Source: Symbiodinium natans
Lineage: Eukaryota; Sar; Dinophyceae; Suessiales; Symbiodiniaceae
DNA: 64,000 nucleotides
Assembly (NCBI GenBank): GCA_905221605.1
Contig: CAJNDS010002593.1
Location: 175,814 to 239,813, forward strand
Direction: 5' to 3'
Below are positions 20,708-31,189 of the stretch, one piece after another. Below the pieces are notes generated by a model, which was not told the DNA's origin, did no database searches, and was given only the letters and a program-made list of their open reading frames with translations. A program made the position numbers and the translations under genes. Numbering within the stretch: the stretch's first letter is position 1; each line of letters starts with the position of its first letter.

Positions 20708-22498
20708 GCCAACTCTCAAACCTTAGAATCATCTCCGGGTCAACTCGAATCGAAGCCATTTGAATGCCCCGAATGCCTCTTGAGTACGATTCCGATATTG
20801 CAGCTTTTAAAATCATCTGCCCCAGGCTCGCAAGCTCGTCGAGAACAGGTGGCTGAACTGAGCGCCTTATCTGAGCGTGAAGGGGGAGCCAGGTTGTGGA
20901 AGGCTGTGGCATTTCGTGGCTCTCGGCCGTCTCTGCTACAGGATGCCTTTGACGATGCTTAGTTCGTAGTGGTTCGTCTCGCAGATCCGAAGCCCACCCG
21001 AGAGGGGCCCGAATCTGTTGCAACGTTGGGTCGTGCTAACTCCTCGGCCCCACTGGCAGAACCTTCCTCGATGTGAGGTGGGCTGTGGGAGGCAGCGGTT
21101 TTTGAACCTTGGCGGCAGATCGCACCTCCTTGTGTTCAAGCACAAGTTCAGTACAGTGGTGGGAGCAGCACTCGCAGCGGAACAAGGCAAAGGCACCAGT
21201 TTACATCAGAGCACCTTAGGAGCACATAGGATGCCATGTTTGCCTGAATTTCACGTCTCCTGGCTGAATCTTGGCATCCTGCAAGGACAGCGGAGTGCAC
21301 CGGCTTGTGCCAGGTCTGGACGTAGTCCAAGCTCCCAAGAAAAGAACGACTTGCTGCTCTTGACATCTGTTCTAGCTCTTCTGATGTACAATGATGTGCA
21401 GGTTCCGTGCAACATATCGCCACTTGTTCACTTTCTCTTGTTCGCCTGGCAGGCAGTAAGCAGATGGAGAACAGCTCAGTGACTTAACGGGTCCAATCGC
21501 GACACAACCCATGCTTGATAGAGCACCGGAAAGGGTCAAACCATGGCTAACATGGCACAGCTTAACTAATGAAACTAATGGTTCAGGGTTCAGCCATCGG
21601 TTAGCAACGCCTTCCGCTGGAGTGCCGTGAGCTGCCTTGGGCCTCATGGAGATGCGGAGTGCGCCATCCACGGCGACTCGGTCTGCCGTTTCGGTTTTTC
21701 AGTGAAGTGAGGAGTGCTCGTTTTCAGGTCAAGACGACTCAGTTTCCACGTTGAATCTGCAAGCTCCGTGCTGAGGCGCGGATGGGCGCGTCCACCCGCA
21801 CTCCGAACTCTGCGCCGTGCCTCTCTTTCGTGGAGCCCAGACATGCACGTCAAGGCTCGGAGAGATGGACCCAACAGACCGCGCCTTAACCAAAACCACC
21901 CCTGTCTCGAAACCTTCAGCGCAATAGACACACCCCAGGCTTGCTTCCGGGCTTGTCCCCACTAGGGAACTGCAAAGCGCAGCAGGCACGGCCTGGCCGC
22001 GGTTAGCGCCTGTCGCTGTAGCCTTTAGCCTGGCTGTGGATGGCCGCCTGCGGTCCAGGCCTTTGCCAGTTGATGCCATATCATGTTGTGAAAGTGCCTT
22101 GCGATGTGTCGAGGCTTGCAGGCTTGGATGCCCGTGGATCATTCCTTGAGTGTCATTCTTGCCATCTTCAATCAAGCCATATCAAGCCAAGCAGTCCAAG
22201 CAGTCCAAGCAGTCCAAGTAGGCCAAAACGGACGCCTAGGGCCTAGCACATATTTGCCAAATCCGAAAATTTGACAGTAGGTTCAACGTCTCAAGGTGTA
22301 AGGGTGACCAGCGGTGAGTTGCTTGTCAGCGAGGAAGCAAGCAGCGCCGAGAGCTTGTTGTAGCCGACGACTTGCGAATTCCATGTTTACGAGAGTCATT
22401 TCTTGGGTGTGAAACACCGGACACTCGAATCAATGATTGTGTGTGTGGAAACAGCTTTAGTCGTATAGCGCTAGCAGGCGCTTACGTTGACCTGCCCC
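20708..22498. other. No gene assigned; short tandem repeat at 22189-22220
   Basis: A few coding-like pieces occur, for example about 20980-21075, LADPKPTREGPESVATLGRA, ending in TGA. Nothing is recognisable. AGTCCAAGC (9 bp) is repeated about three to four times around 22189-22220. Confidence 0.35.
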
Positions 22499-22656
22499 AC
22501 TCAACAGGGTTTAAGTTTGCATGTCTCACTCAACAGGGTCTACATGCCGAGTGTTCCAGTCAACAGGGACTGAATATGCTTAGTGTCCCGACTCAACAGG
22601 GTCTAGATTCGTTTGTAACAAGGTCAAAGTTTCATCAAGGTCCCACTCAGCAGGGT
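22499..22656 (+). repeat. Degenerate minisatellite around TCAACAGGG
   Basis: TCAACAGGG or TCAGCAGGG recurs at 22501, 22530, 22560, 22593 and 22648, usually followed by a GTCTRAAT-like stretch. The spacings are 29, 30, 33 and 55 bases. The repeat lies just upstream of the first certain guf1 exon, probably in its first intron or leader. It is translatable in frame with that exon, giving repeated QQGL, but I think this is incidental. Confidence 0.7.
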
Positions 22657-22726
22657 CTGAATTTGCTTTGGTTCCCATTCAAAAGTGTTCGAGTTACTAG
22701 TGCTACAAAGTTTTGTGCCGTCAGGG

Positions 22727-25700
22727 CCCGGTGTGCCAGACGGGCCTTGGAGCCCGGCAACTCACCGGAGGACCGGATCCGAAATTTTTCGATCATCGCG
22801 CACATCGACCACGGCCCCTCAGCATTGCAACATGTCTGGCGGCTAAACCGGAATTTGCTCTTAGGTTAGTTTGTTGTTTGAAAGTTCGAAAGGCAAGTCT
22901 ACCTTAGCTGACCGCCTGCTGGAGATCACCGGGACCGTCACCAAGGAAGACATGAAACAGCAGTTGCAGCCTGGCTTTCAAAACTTGGCCAGTCCTGGAG
23001 ACCCAACTTACCCAAATCAAACCCAGGTTAGACAGCATGGATATTGAGAGGGAAAGGGGTATCACCATCAAGCTGAACACGGCTCGGATGAACGTGGAGG
23101 AGGATGGCAAGGCCACTCCCTTGTTCGGGTCGCAGGGCGTTACTTCTGAAGCTTGAAGCGTTCCATGTCCAACGAATGCTTTTGCTGACCAGAGTTATGC
23201 TTGGTCTTGCTCTGTTTTTTGTACCCGTTTGCAGATGTTTCTGTTTCCGTCTTGGCAAAGGATTACGTATTGAATCTCATCGATCCTTGGCTCTGCATGT
23301 GGATGTTGCCACCATCGGCGAAATAAACCAAGTTTCACAGCCCAATTTGAGTCCACACGGCGGAATGCCGAATATGAATTTTGGAACGTAAGTTGTCCTA
23401 ACAAGGATACGCCTGGACACGTGGACTTCACCTACGAGGTCAGTCGTTCACTGGCGGCCTGCGAGGGGGCACTGCTCGTGGTGGATGCCACGCAGGGTGT
23501 CCAGGTGGGGACCCCGAGGCTTCCTTACGCCAGCAAAGTGCCGTTGCACCCTTTTGTGACCCAAGGCCCAAACCCTTGCCAATGTGACTTTAGCCATGGA
23601 GGCGGACTTGGCTACTCGGACACATAGGGTCGCAACAGTTTCGGGACCAAGCAAAGTCGCTAAGCGTGGGTAAATGGCTTCAGCGAGTAACGGCTATGGA
23701 TCGAAGATGCAGAATCGCCTCGCCCCAGCTCTACATCGTACCCTGCAAACTCTGGGCTTTGAGACCCAGTTGTCGCAGCAAGAGTAAGAAAGTTTTCAGG
23801 GTTCAGCAGAGCCTCAGGAGATCGTACCTGTCCTGAACAAGTGCGACTTGCCAAGTGCCGATCCCGCGCCTTGGGCCGTTTTGTCCGTTGGTGTCAGATG
23901 ACGGCTCTCTGAGATGTTTTTGAGAATTTCACCCTCGAAAGTCCTTGGGCCCTATCACCTGTCCTCTCCAGGATCGGGTCTGCCAAGAGATCGAGGACGT
24001 GGCCGGTGCCTCAGGAAAAACGGGGCACAATTCTGCAATGAGGCGTCCAACTCGAGAGCCAGAATCTTACGCTTGTCGTGGTCTTTCCGGCTGAGGTAGG
24101 AATCGACTGCAGCAATGCTCTGCAGTGCTCTGCAAAGACTGGGGAGGGGGTTCCTGCGATCATCAAAAGCTACTCGGCACAAGGCTTGTTGAAATTGTTT
24201 GCGGCCTTTGGGCTGGATGTGTGAGGCATCATCGACGCCGTGCCAGCACCGACGAAGTCTGAAGATCAGAAGATGCGTCCGACCCCTCAGCACATCGCAG
24301 CACATCGCAGCACATCGCAGCACATCGCAGCACATCGCAGCACATCGCAGCCATGTATCGTCCTCGGCACGCTGCATCAAGCTGCCTTGACGGGCTTACC
24401 GGGTTTCCAGGACTCCTTGTTTTCGACAGCTTCTATGACAACTACCGGGGCGTCATCGCAATGTTCCGCGTGGTGGATGGGAGCATTTCCAAAGGACTCT
24501 CCATTTGCATCTGTCTTCGGTGTGTGTTTTCTGAGCCCGCCACAGCGCCCGTCGCATGTCTCTCTTCGTCCAATTCTAAGGACAGAAGATCCGGTTCAAG
24601 AATTCCGGAAAGGAGTTCCTTGTAGAGGACTGGCTCCGCATGTGCGCAGCATCTGCTTGACACCACCTTGCTATGTTGCAGGAGATTGGCATTATGCGTC
24701 TTGGTATGCACTCCTGGAGGGGAAAGTGGTGGAAAGTGGTGCAAGCGTGGAAGCGGTTCTGCTGCTTCTGCAAAGGATTGGGGGTGCTCGGCGGCCTGTT
24801 CAGAAGCTGGCTGTGGGCGAGGTCGGCTACGTCTGCGCCAACATCAAGACGGATACTCGTTGGCAGTCGGTTGTGACAGATTGTCTGACGCAGGCCACTT
24901 CAGGCCACCTCTTCTCTCTGTATGGCCATGTTGCGGTCGCCTTGCACTAGCCCAAGGTCGGTGACGCTCGTGTGGGTGATACCATCATTGAGGCCGGTAC
25001 TGAAGACGAAGTGGAGGCCCTGCCCGGCTACACCGAGGCCCTTGCGGACGGAGTTTGTTGATCTTTCGTGCGGCATTTCCAGCATCACAGGGTCCAGTGA
25101 GTCGAGTTCTGAATCCTTGGAGTGCCTCTGACGTTTGTGAGAGGCTACGCCGATGGTCTTCTGTGGTGCCTGCGGCCGCAATGGATGTCAACCTGTGGAT
25201 GCATGTCAAGCTTCCTCCGGAAAGTGCATGCTTCAACCTATGCTCCTCAATACATCTCAATACCACATTCTCTGGTGCATTGACGCATACATATTCATGT
25301 ATACTGTATATTGCTAGCGGTATCTGTCAAGAACGACAGCGCGGAAGAAGTCTAGTCTGAACCAGCAGTCTCCAGGCCTGTTTCCTTCGGAGTCGGGAGA
25401 CTTTGATGCCATGAGGCGCACTGGGTCGTCCTTGCCATCTCTCATTATAGTAGGTGCTGGGCTCTGATCTCAGGTTATGCATGAGAGGCTTTAGAGCGTT
25501 GCAAACAGTTTTCCTCCTTGGTGGGCATGGGGGTCCCTTTGGATGGAATTGAAAAGGCACCTCTTAGCGATGACCAATCTATGATTGAACAGCTATACTA
25601 CATGTATCAGTGGGCATTTTTTTGGCTGGCCCTGCCTTGCATGGCCAGTCTTCAGAGGAGTGCCTTCGAGAAGCTCAGTTTGAATGACGCAGCACTCTTC

Positions 25701-28609
25701 TTCCAGCCGGAGAACTCGGTGACTCGACTGACTTGTTCAAATGTGCAAGTTTCTTGCTGGGGCATTCTTGCTCCATGGAAGGCCCATGGGAGCACCATGG
25801 AACGCTTCATCCTCATTGGGAAACTCAACGGTCTCATGTTCTTGTCAGTGGGTGATGCACGACCTCAAGGAAAGGGGGGGAGACACACAGACACCGGGAG
25901 CTGAAGACCGTAGGCCTTGGTTCACCTCCCTTTCGAGTTGTCCCGCTGCGCTGAGGTTGCTTTGGGCCTCGGCTTTCGCTGTGGATTCCTCGGCGTCCTG
26001 CACATGGAGGTCGTTAAGGACTTGACGCAGCACTCGTGCTCGGCGTCCCAGTGAGTTCCACGGAAAGATGCAGGAGCGTCTCGAACGAGAGTACGACCTC
26101 GACCTCATCGTGACTGCCCCGTCGGTCGCTGGCATGATGTATGGCTTGTGTTGAGAGGAGGATCGCCTAGATCCTAGGTGACGCAATTCAAGCGGTGGCC
26201 GCCTTGGCTTGATGTCAGGTAGAGTACCAGCTGCTGATGAAGGACGGAACAGAGACCACGATTCAGCTGCTTTGTGGCATTCAAGTTGCGTCACAGGCAC
26301 TGCGCACGATTCGAACATCAGCATTTTTTTGTGCACTTTGACGAGGTTTGCCAACATGCTGCCGCCTCCAATTGACATTGCAGAGATCCGTGAGCCGTAC
26401 TGCCTGTTTCTCGGCGATGTCGACGAGCACCGAGCTCTGACGATGCCGTCACTTTTTTTCTCACGTTGATCAATGAATCGTTGTCCTTGGTGTGCTTGTG
26501 CATTGAGGCTTGAGATGATCGTCCCAGAAGAACACATGGGACCCTGCATGGAGCTGGCAGTTCAGCGCCGTGGAATCTACAGGACCTGGGATTGTGTTTG
26601 CGGGGTGGCGGATCCGTCCTGAGCATTCTCTAGCTTGAGCTCAAGGTGCACCTTCCTGCCTTGCCGACTCGCAGGACCACCAGCTTTCTCACTCAAGGTC
26701 GAGCCTTGTTGGAGTACGAGCTGCTCGGCAATGCTCGGCAATGCTCGGCAATGCTCGGGAATGGGTAACGGGAACATGTATTGCAAACGAAATCAGGATG
26801 CCCATGGCAGAGATGATCCGCGACTTCTTCGCTGCGGCCTGGCTGTAGTCGTTGCACGCAGTTGAGGGATGAGGATGCAATGCAGGCAGACAGGTGCCGA
26901 GTCGCACGTATGTGAGAAGTGTAAGAAGTGACACCCTTTACTTACTGTGCTTGCTGCTCGCTCGCAGGCCTTTTCCATGGCCATTCTCTTTTTGAGGACA
27001 TGTCAGCAACATAGCCACAAGTCTTATCAAACCGATGACCCGAGAGACATCATCTCCGAAATCTAATCATACCCCGCAACGCATCGCTGACATCCAGTGT
27101 TGTGTGAGCTCAATTGCAGCTCAAGTCTTTGATCTTAGATGTACTTTACTATCGGTACGGTATCAGGTACACAAAACATCCAGTCATACTGGACTCATCT
27201 GGACTTATCCTGGGCCCTATTTCTGCCAAGGAGCTGAAGAGCCGCTCCCGTGGCTACGCTTCCATGGACTACCGCATCATCGACTTCAGGACTCTCAGGG
27301 CACACTCTCGGCACACTCTCAGGGCACACTCTCGGCACACTCTCGGCTGAGCCCGGCTTGTTGGTTGGCTTGTGATCTCAAACTGCCATTTTTGGGTGTC
27401 ACTTTGGGCGCCAATCTGTAACATATCTCAGTGTACTATGCTCCGATGTACCGCGTCTTGCGCACTTCTGTGAGGGCTCGAGGCAAGAAGCCAAGAGACA
27501 GAAGAATCTGCATGCCAGAAACCATCTAGCAAGCAGAGGGACACGACATGCTGCAAGGGCCAACGACTTGGTGAAGCTTGAGGCATGGACTGCCAGAGTG
27601 CTCGAATCTCCCCGCAACCACCATCCCCCGTCATCCCGCGATTGCGAGCCTTACGAAGATAACAGGGCCAACTAGCAAGGGCTAAACTGGGGCAATTTGC
27701 AGGGGTCAAAGCGAGGGGGAGCCGTCAGGTGGACATCAACAAAACCACGGCCAATCCGTTGGCCCAGATCGTGCATCGCTCCAGGGTCACCGAGTTTGCC
27801 AAGTGGGGAACTCAGAGTGGAGAAGGTCAGTAGAAGGCATTGAGAAATTATTCATTTGCTGAAGCCTCCGTCGGGATGCTGACGAGTCTCTGACGAATTA
27901 TGAATGTGGTAAAATGAATGATGAATTCTTTCCTATCTGGATCTTTCATTCGGTACATGTGCAATGGTGTGCGCATTGGGACGCCAAACTGCAGTACAGT
28001 ATCCCCATGACTGGCAGCCTAGACTGTAGATGGCCACAATCCTAGGGCTTATTCTGGGAGTGAATGCGGGGACAAACCTTGCCTGCAGGAAGATCACGAA
28101 GATCTTGAGGGATGAGATCCCTGCACAGCAGATCAAGGTCATCATCCAGGCACGCATCGGCTTCACAGCTGCAGGAAGAGAAGGGCTCGATGTCTTTCAT
28201 AGACCAACAAACACCGAGAAGCACCTGCAGTGCCCGAGGTACCCATATCGTTTCCTCGGCGAACATCAAGGCTGTGCGGAAGGATGTCTTGGCGAAGTGC
28301 TACGGCGGCGACATCACCCGCCACTTGTCGGCTAAGCTGTTCAACCTCAGAACAACCGCGAGAGGAGAAACATCACAAACCCTGCAACTGTCGTCCTTGG
28401 GTTGCGAATCGGGATCATGCCGGAGTTTTTCTGGAGACGTATCCTTGAGAGTGCGAGCTGCTCTGCGGATCTTGCATTTCTTGCATTGTAGGGATTTCAT
28501 GGCCAGGCAAGAAGAAGCTGCTGCAGAAGCAAGCAGCGGGCAAAAAGAGAATGCAGGCCATTGGCAAGGTCAATGTGCCTTCAGAGCCTTGCTGGCACAC
28601 GCGCTGTAG
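22727..28609 (+). CDS. GUF1: Translation factor GUF1/LepA (EF4), about 30 exons
   Basis: This is a translational GTPase of the LepA/EF4 family, in eukaryotes mitochondrial or plastid; it back-translocates stalled ribosomes. Exon text follows the family in order. [15 protein letters not shown] and [15 protein letters not shown] give the P-loop (to 22960). Then come [12 protein letters not shown] (23027-23111), DYVLNLID and [14 protein letters not shown] (G3), [12 protein letters not shown] (G4, 23818), CSAKTGEG (G5), [12 protein letters not shown] (24411), [79 protein letters not shown] (27231), [12 protein letters not shown] (28239-28319) and [20 protein letters not shown] to TAG 28607-28609. 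The last two form the LepA-specific C-terminal tail. The start is uncertain: the first sure exon is about 22727-22813, and a targeting peptide should lie upstream. One exon between 27780 and 28089 is not settled. Confidence 0.93.
24291..24350 (+). repeat. Perfect 10-bp x 6 tandem repeat in a guf1 intron
   Basis: CACATCGCAG is repeated six times without error inside the intron 24277-24410, between the KM-R codon halves of guf1. Confidence 0.97.
26724..26763 (+). repeat. 10-bp x 4 tandem repeat in a guf1 intron
   Basis: CTCGGCAATG is repeated three times, then CTCGGGAATG, right after the GC donor at 26723 of the intron 26723-26796. Confidence 0.93.
27292..27346 (+). repeat. Tandem CACACTCTC repeat in a guf1 intron
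   Basis: GGCACACTCTC and its variant AGGGCACACTCTC alternate four times near the 5' end of the intron 27290-27557, which begins with a GA donor. Confidence 0.9.
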
Positions 28610-29621
28610 ACCTGCATGCCCATCCCCCCGCCCCCGCATATGAAGAGAGCGGAACCAAATATAACTTGCTTTTTGCGAACCTTTAGCTGCAGCTGAGGAA
28701 GCGATTTTGGCAGCAGCTGGGCTGCAATTTTTTGTTTCGCGTCAACACCCTCTCGCGGATGTCGCCTCTGCTTGTGTTCGGCTCGATGTTTGCTCTTGGC
28801 CCACCTTATCTACCCCGAAGAATTCTTGAAGAGACCTGAGCATTCCAAGCTTCCAAAAAGGTCATCAAGCAGACCTGAGACCTGGCGAAGGGCGGCGAAG
28901 GGTGATCCTTGGTCCAAGACCAGGTTGAGTCACTCCACGTGTTCGTCCGGCGCTGTCGCCCACGGTCTTAGGATTCCTAGCTCGAAGCACAAGGGAGTGG
29001 CCAAAGGAGAATAGGTGGGCCAACTCGCCTCCAGAGAACAATGAAAGGTGCCCAATGGAGAGTCATAGCTTCACAGGCTACTTCGCACTTGGTCGCATGC
29101 ATGGCGGCAGCGAGATGATGACCAAGCGATTTTCCCAGTCGTTCGCAGCAACAGACGCTGTGCAGCAAAATCCGGGCAATCTGCGGAGAACTTGGTGGAA
29201 AGGTATTTCAACCTACCGGGCCCAAAGAAGTGTGTGCGGAAAGCACGGGCAGCCGAGATGACAAGTTTGTGAACCTGCGTCATCGCACCCAAACCTTCCA
29301 GGCTGCTAGTGCTGCTTGGCCCGAATCCGCCAAGAACTGCTGAAGTACTCATCCGTGCTGCAGGGCACAGTTTTCGATCGCATTTTCCGCGCCCAGCGTG
29401 CGAGCGCGCCACCAGTTGAAATGACTCAGTCCTTGCTTGCGTGGCGCGGGATCCCTGGCGCTGGCCGAAAGCTTGACACGCTCCATCCCTCATCCATCCT
29501 GACTCGGCCCAAGACGAGAGCCCCATGAACCAGTCAGAAGCTCCGAAGATCTCTTACCCTAAGGCTTATGTTGTTGCCCTCTTCCGTGTAGTCCGAGCCC
29601 AGAAGCTGCAGCACAGCACAT
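28610..29621. other. Spacer with weak candidate exon
   Basis: This is downstream of the guf1 stop. A + strand open stretch at about 29316-29527 (RQELLKYSSVLQGTVFDRIF and onward) looks possibly coding but matches nothing I know. The rest shows no structure. Confidence 0.35.
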
Positions 29622-29622
29622 C

Positions 29623-30790
29623 ATGGCGGAGCCATCAGAGGAGATGAAGGACGCTCGGAAGCCGTGTCTACTCGTACACCCCTGGCCAGCGGAGCTTGTG
29701 GGTGCGGAGGTCTTGCCAGGTCTTGGATCTTGCCAGGTCTTGCTGCTTTTGCTTGCTCAGGAGGTCATGGCCGCCGATGACGGTGATGAGGAGGTCATCG
29801 GTGAGGAGGAGGAAGAGGAACCGGAGGCAACAGAGCACACAGTACATTTGCCACGGGTGACTGGTAGGCCCTGTAAGCGCCTGAGTGACTTAGTCTGAAA
29901 ATCTCCTTGCTGCCAGATGGAGGGAGGCGAAGGCATGGATGTCTGCCGGCCGCCTGACGAGGAGGACGAGGCACATCGGGTTTTCGGGTTGTAGCAGCTT
30001 TGAACCTTGCACACTTCGTCAGTGGCGGAGTTCAAAACAACAGCCATGATGCGTTTCGGTCATGATCTCATATGATCTCTTTCTCTGACGCTAGGCTCTG
30101 CAGCTGGACCACCAGCTCGACGAAGGTGCCGCAGCTGCGGTTCGCTCGTGAGGTGAGTCCTTAGACTCCTTAGACTCCTTAGACTCCTTAGACTCCTTAG
30201 CCTCCTTAGACTCCGTAGACTCCTTAGACAATGCTTGAAAGGCTTCAAGGACGGATCTGGTTCTGAACCGAGGCAAGTTCCACGTGGGTGTCAGCTGGGT
30301 CCATCTCTCTGGTTTGAAAGGCAAGCGTGAGCAGTACAACGGAATGATGCTGGTCCGCACTCCTCACTGGCCCATGCTGAAGCCGATTCTGAGTGAATCT
30401 GCCGTAGCTTTTGAGGGGATGCTGACCCCAAGGAAATGCTTGATCACGTCGGCAACCTGGCAATTTACAGCTGTGGAGAGACGCCGTCGCCCTGTCATGA
30501 CACGAGCTCAGGTCCTTTGGAGTTCGGAACCCTGCGATGGTGAAGGTGCGGAGTTGCGACAAGAACGAGGACTCCACGGCATGGGTGTCCTACGTGAGTG
30601 TACTTGTGATATCTCTGATCGCTTGCAAGTTGCAAAGCGGCTCGTGACATCAATGGGCCCTTGCAGCCATCATGGGGCCTAGCATGTCGAGTGACTGCAC
30701 TGCAAGGACGGAAAGTACATCGCCCTCTGGGTGAAACGCATCAACTGCCGCAACACGGTCCACAAGGCCATGGGATGCAGGTGCAGAACA
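29623..30790 (+). CDS. Acidic unknown protein, exon series
   Basis: An ATG at 29623 starts MAEPSEEMKDARKPCLL. Later exon-like blocks are an acidic stretch with EEVIGEEEEEEPEATEH (about 29767-29870), MEGGEGMDVCRPPDEEDEAH (about 29921-29980), ALQLDHQLDEGAAAA (about 30093-30150), VHLSGLKGKREQYNGMM (about 30300-30350) and KDGKYIALWVKRINCRNTV (about 30705-30780). The GLKGKxEQYNG phrase resembles a small beta-strand motif frequent in dinoflagellate proteins (GL-x-x-x-x-E-x-NG). No catalytic motif is visible. It may be the N-terminal part of the EF-hand gene that follows or a separate gene. Exon joins were not resolved. Confidence 0.4.
30158..30229 (+). repeat. 9-bp TCCTTAGAC tandem repeat, about 8 units
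   Basis: TCCTTAGAC is repeated about eight times with two single-base variants, in presumed intron sequence between the ALQLDHQL and VHLSGL exon blocks. Confidence 0.93.
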
Positions 30791-31189
30791 AACCCTCGGC
30801 AAATGGGTAAGGTTATGTAAGATTAGGTAAGTAGAGAAGGTCTATGAAGTGCTACGAGGTACTGCGAAGTACTTTAGCTACAAGGTCCCACGAAGTAGGC
30901 GTGCTAGAGGATCTGGAGATATCTGGAGCCTTGCTTGTTGGAGGATACTGGTGCCTGGAAAGCCACCCCGAACCCCGAGAACACAGGAGCCCCGGCAGTG
31001 CCATCTGAACTGAGCCCAGCCCGGCATCCGCCGGCCCGCTTTGCGAGGAGCCACAGGGGCGGCCAGATGGGTGGCCTTGGGACGACCCGAAGTGGATGCC
31101 ATGCAGGCTGCGGGGGAGTTCACGGCGCCAGAAGGGATAGAGATGATAGAGGGCCCTGTAGGCTCGCTACTGTAATGGTACGGCCGCGC

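Noticed and set aside
22372-22869. 165-codon ORF as the true 5' exon of guf1
   Set aside because: It translates a minisatellite and runs past the GC donor at 22814. Only its part from about 22727 to 22813 matches LepA.
24291-24350. CRISPR-like array
   Set aside because: The 10-bp units are directly adjacent with no spacers, inside a eukaryotic intron.
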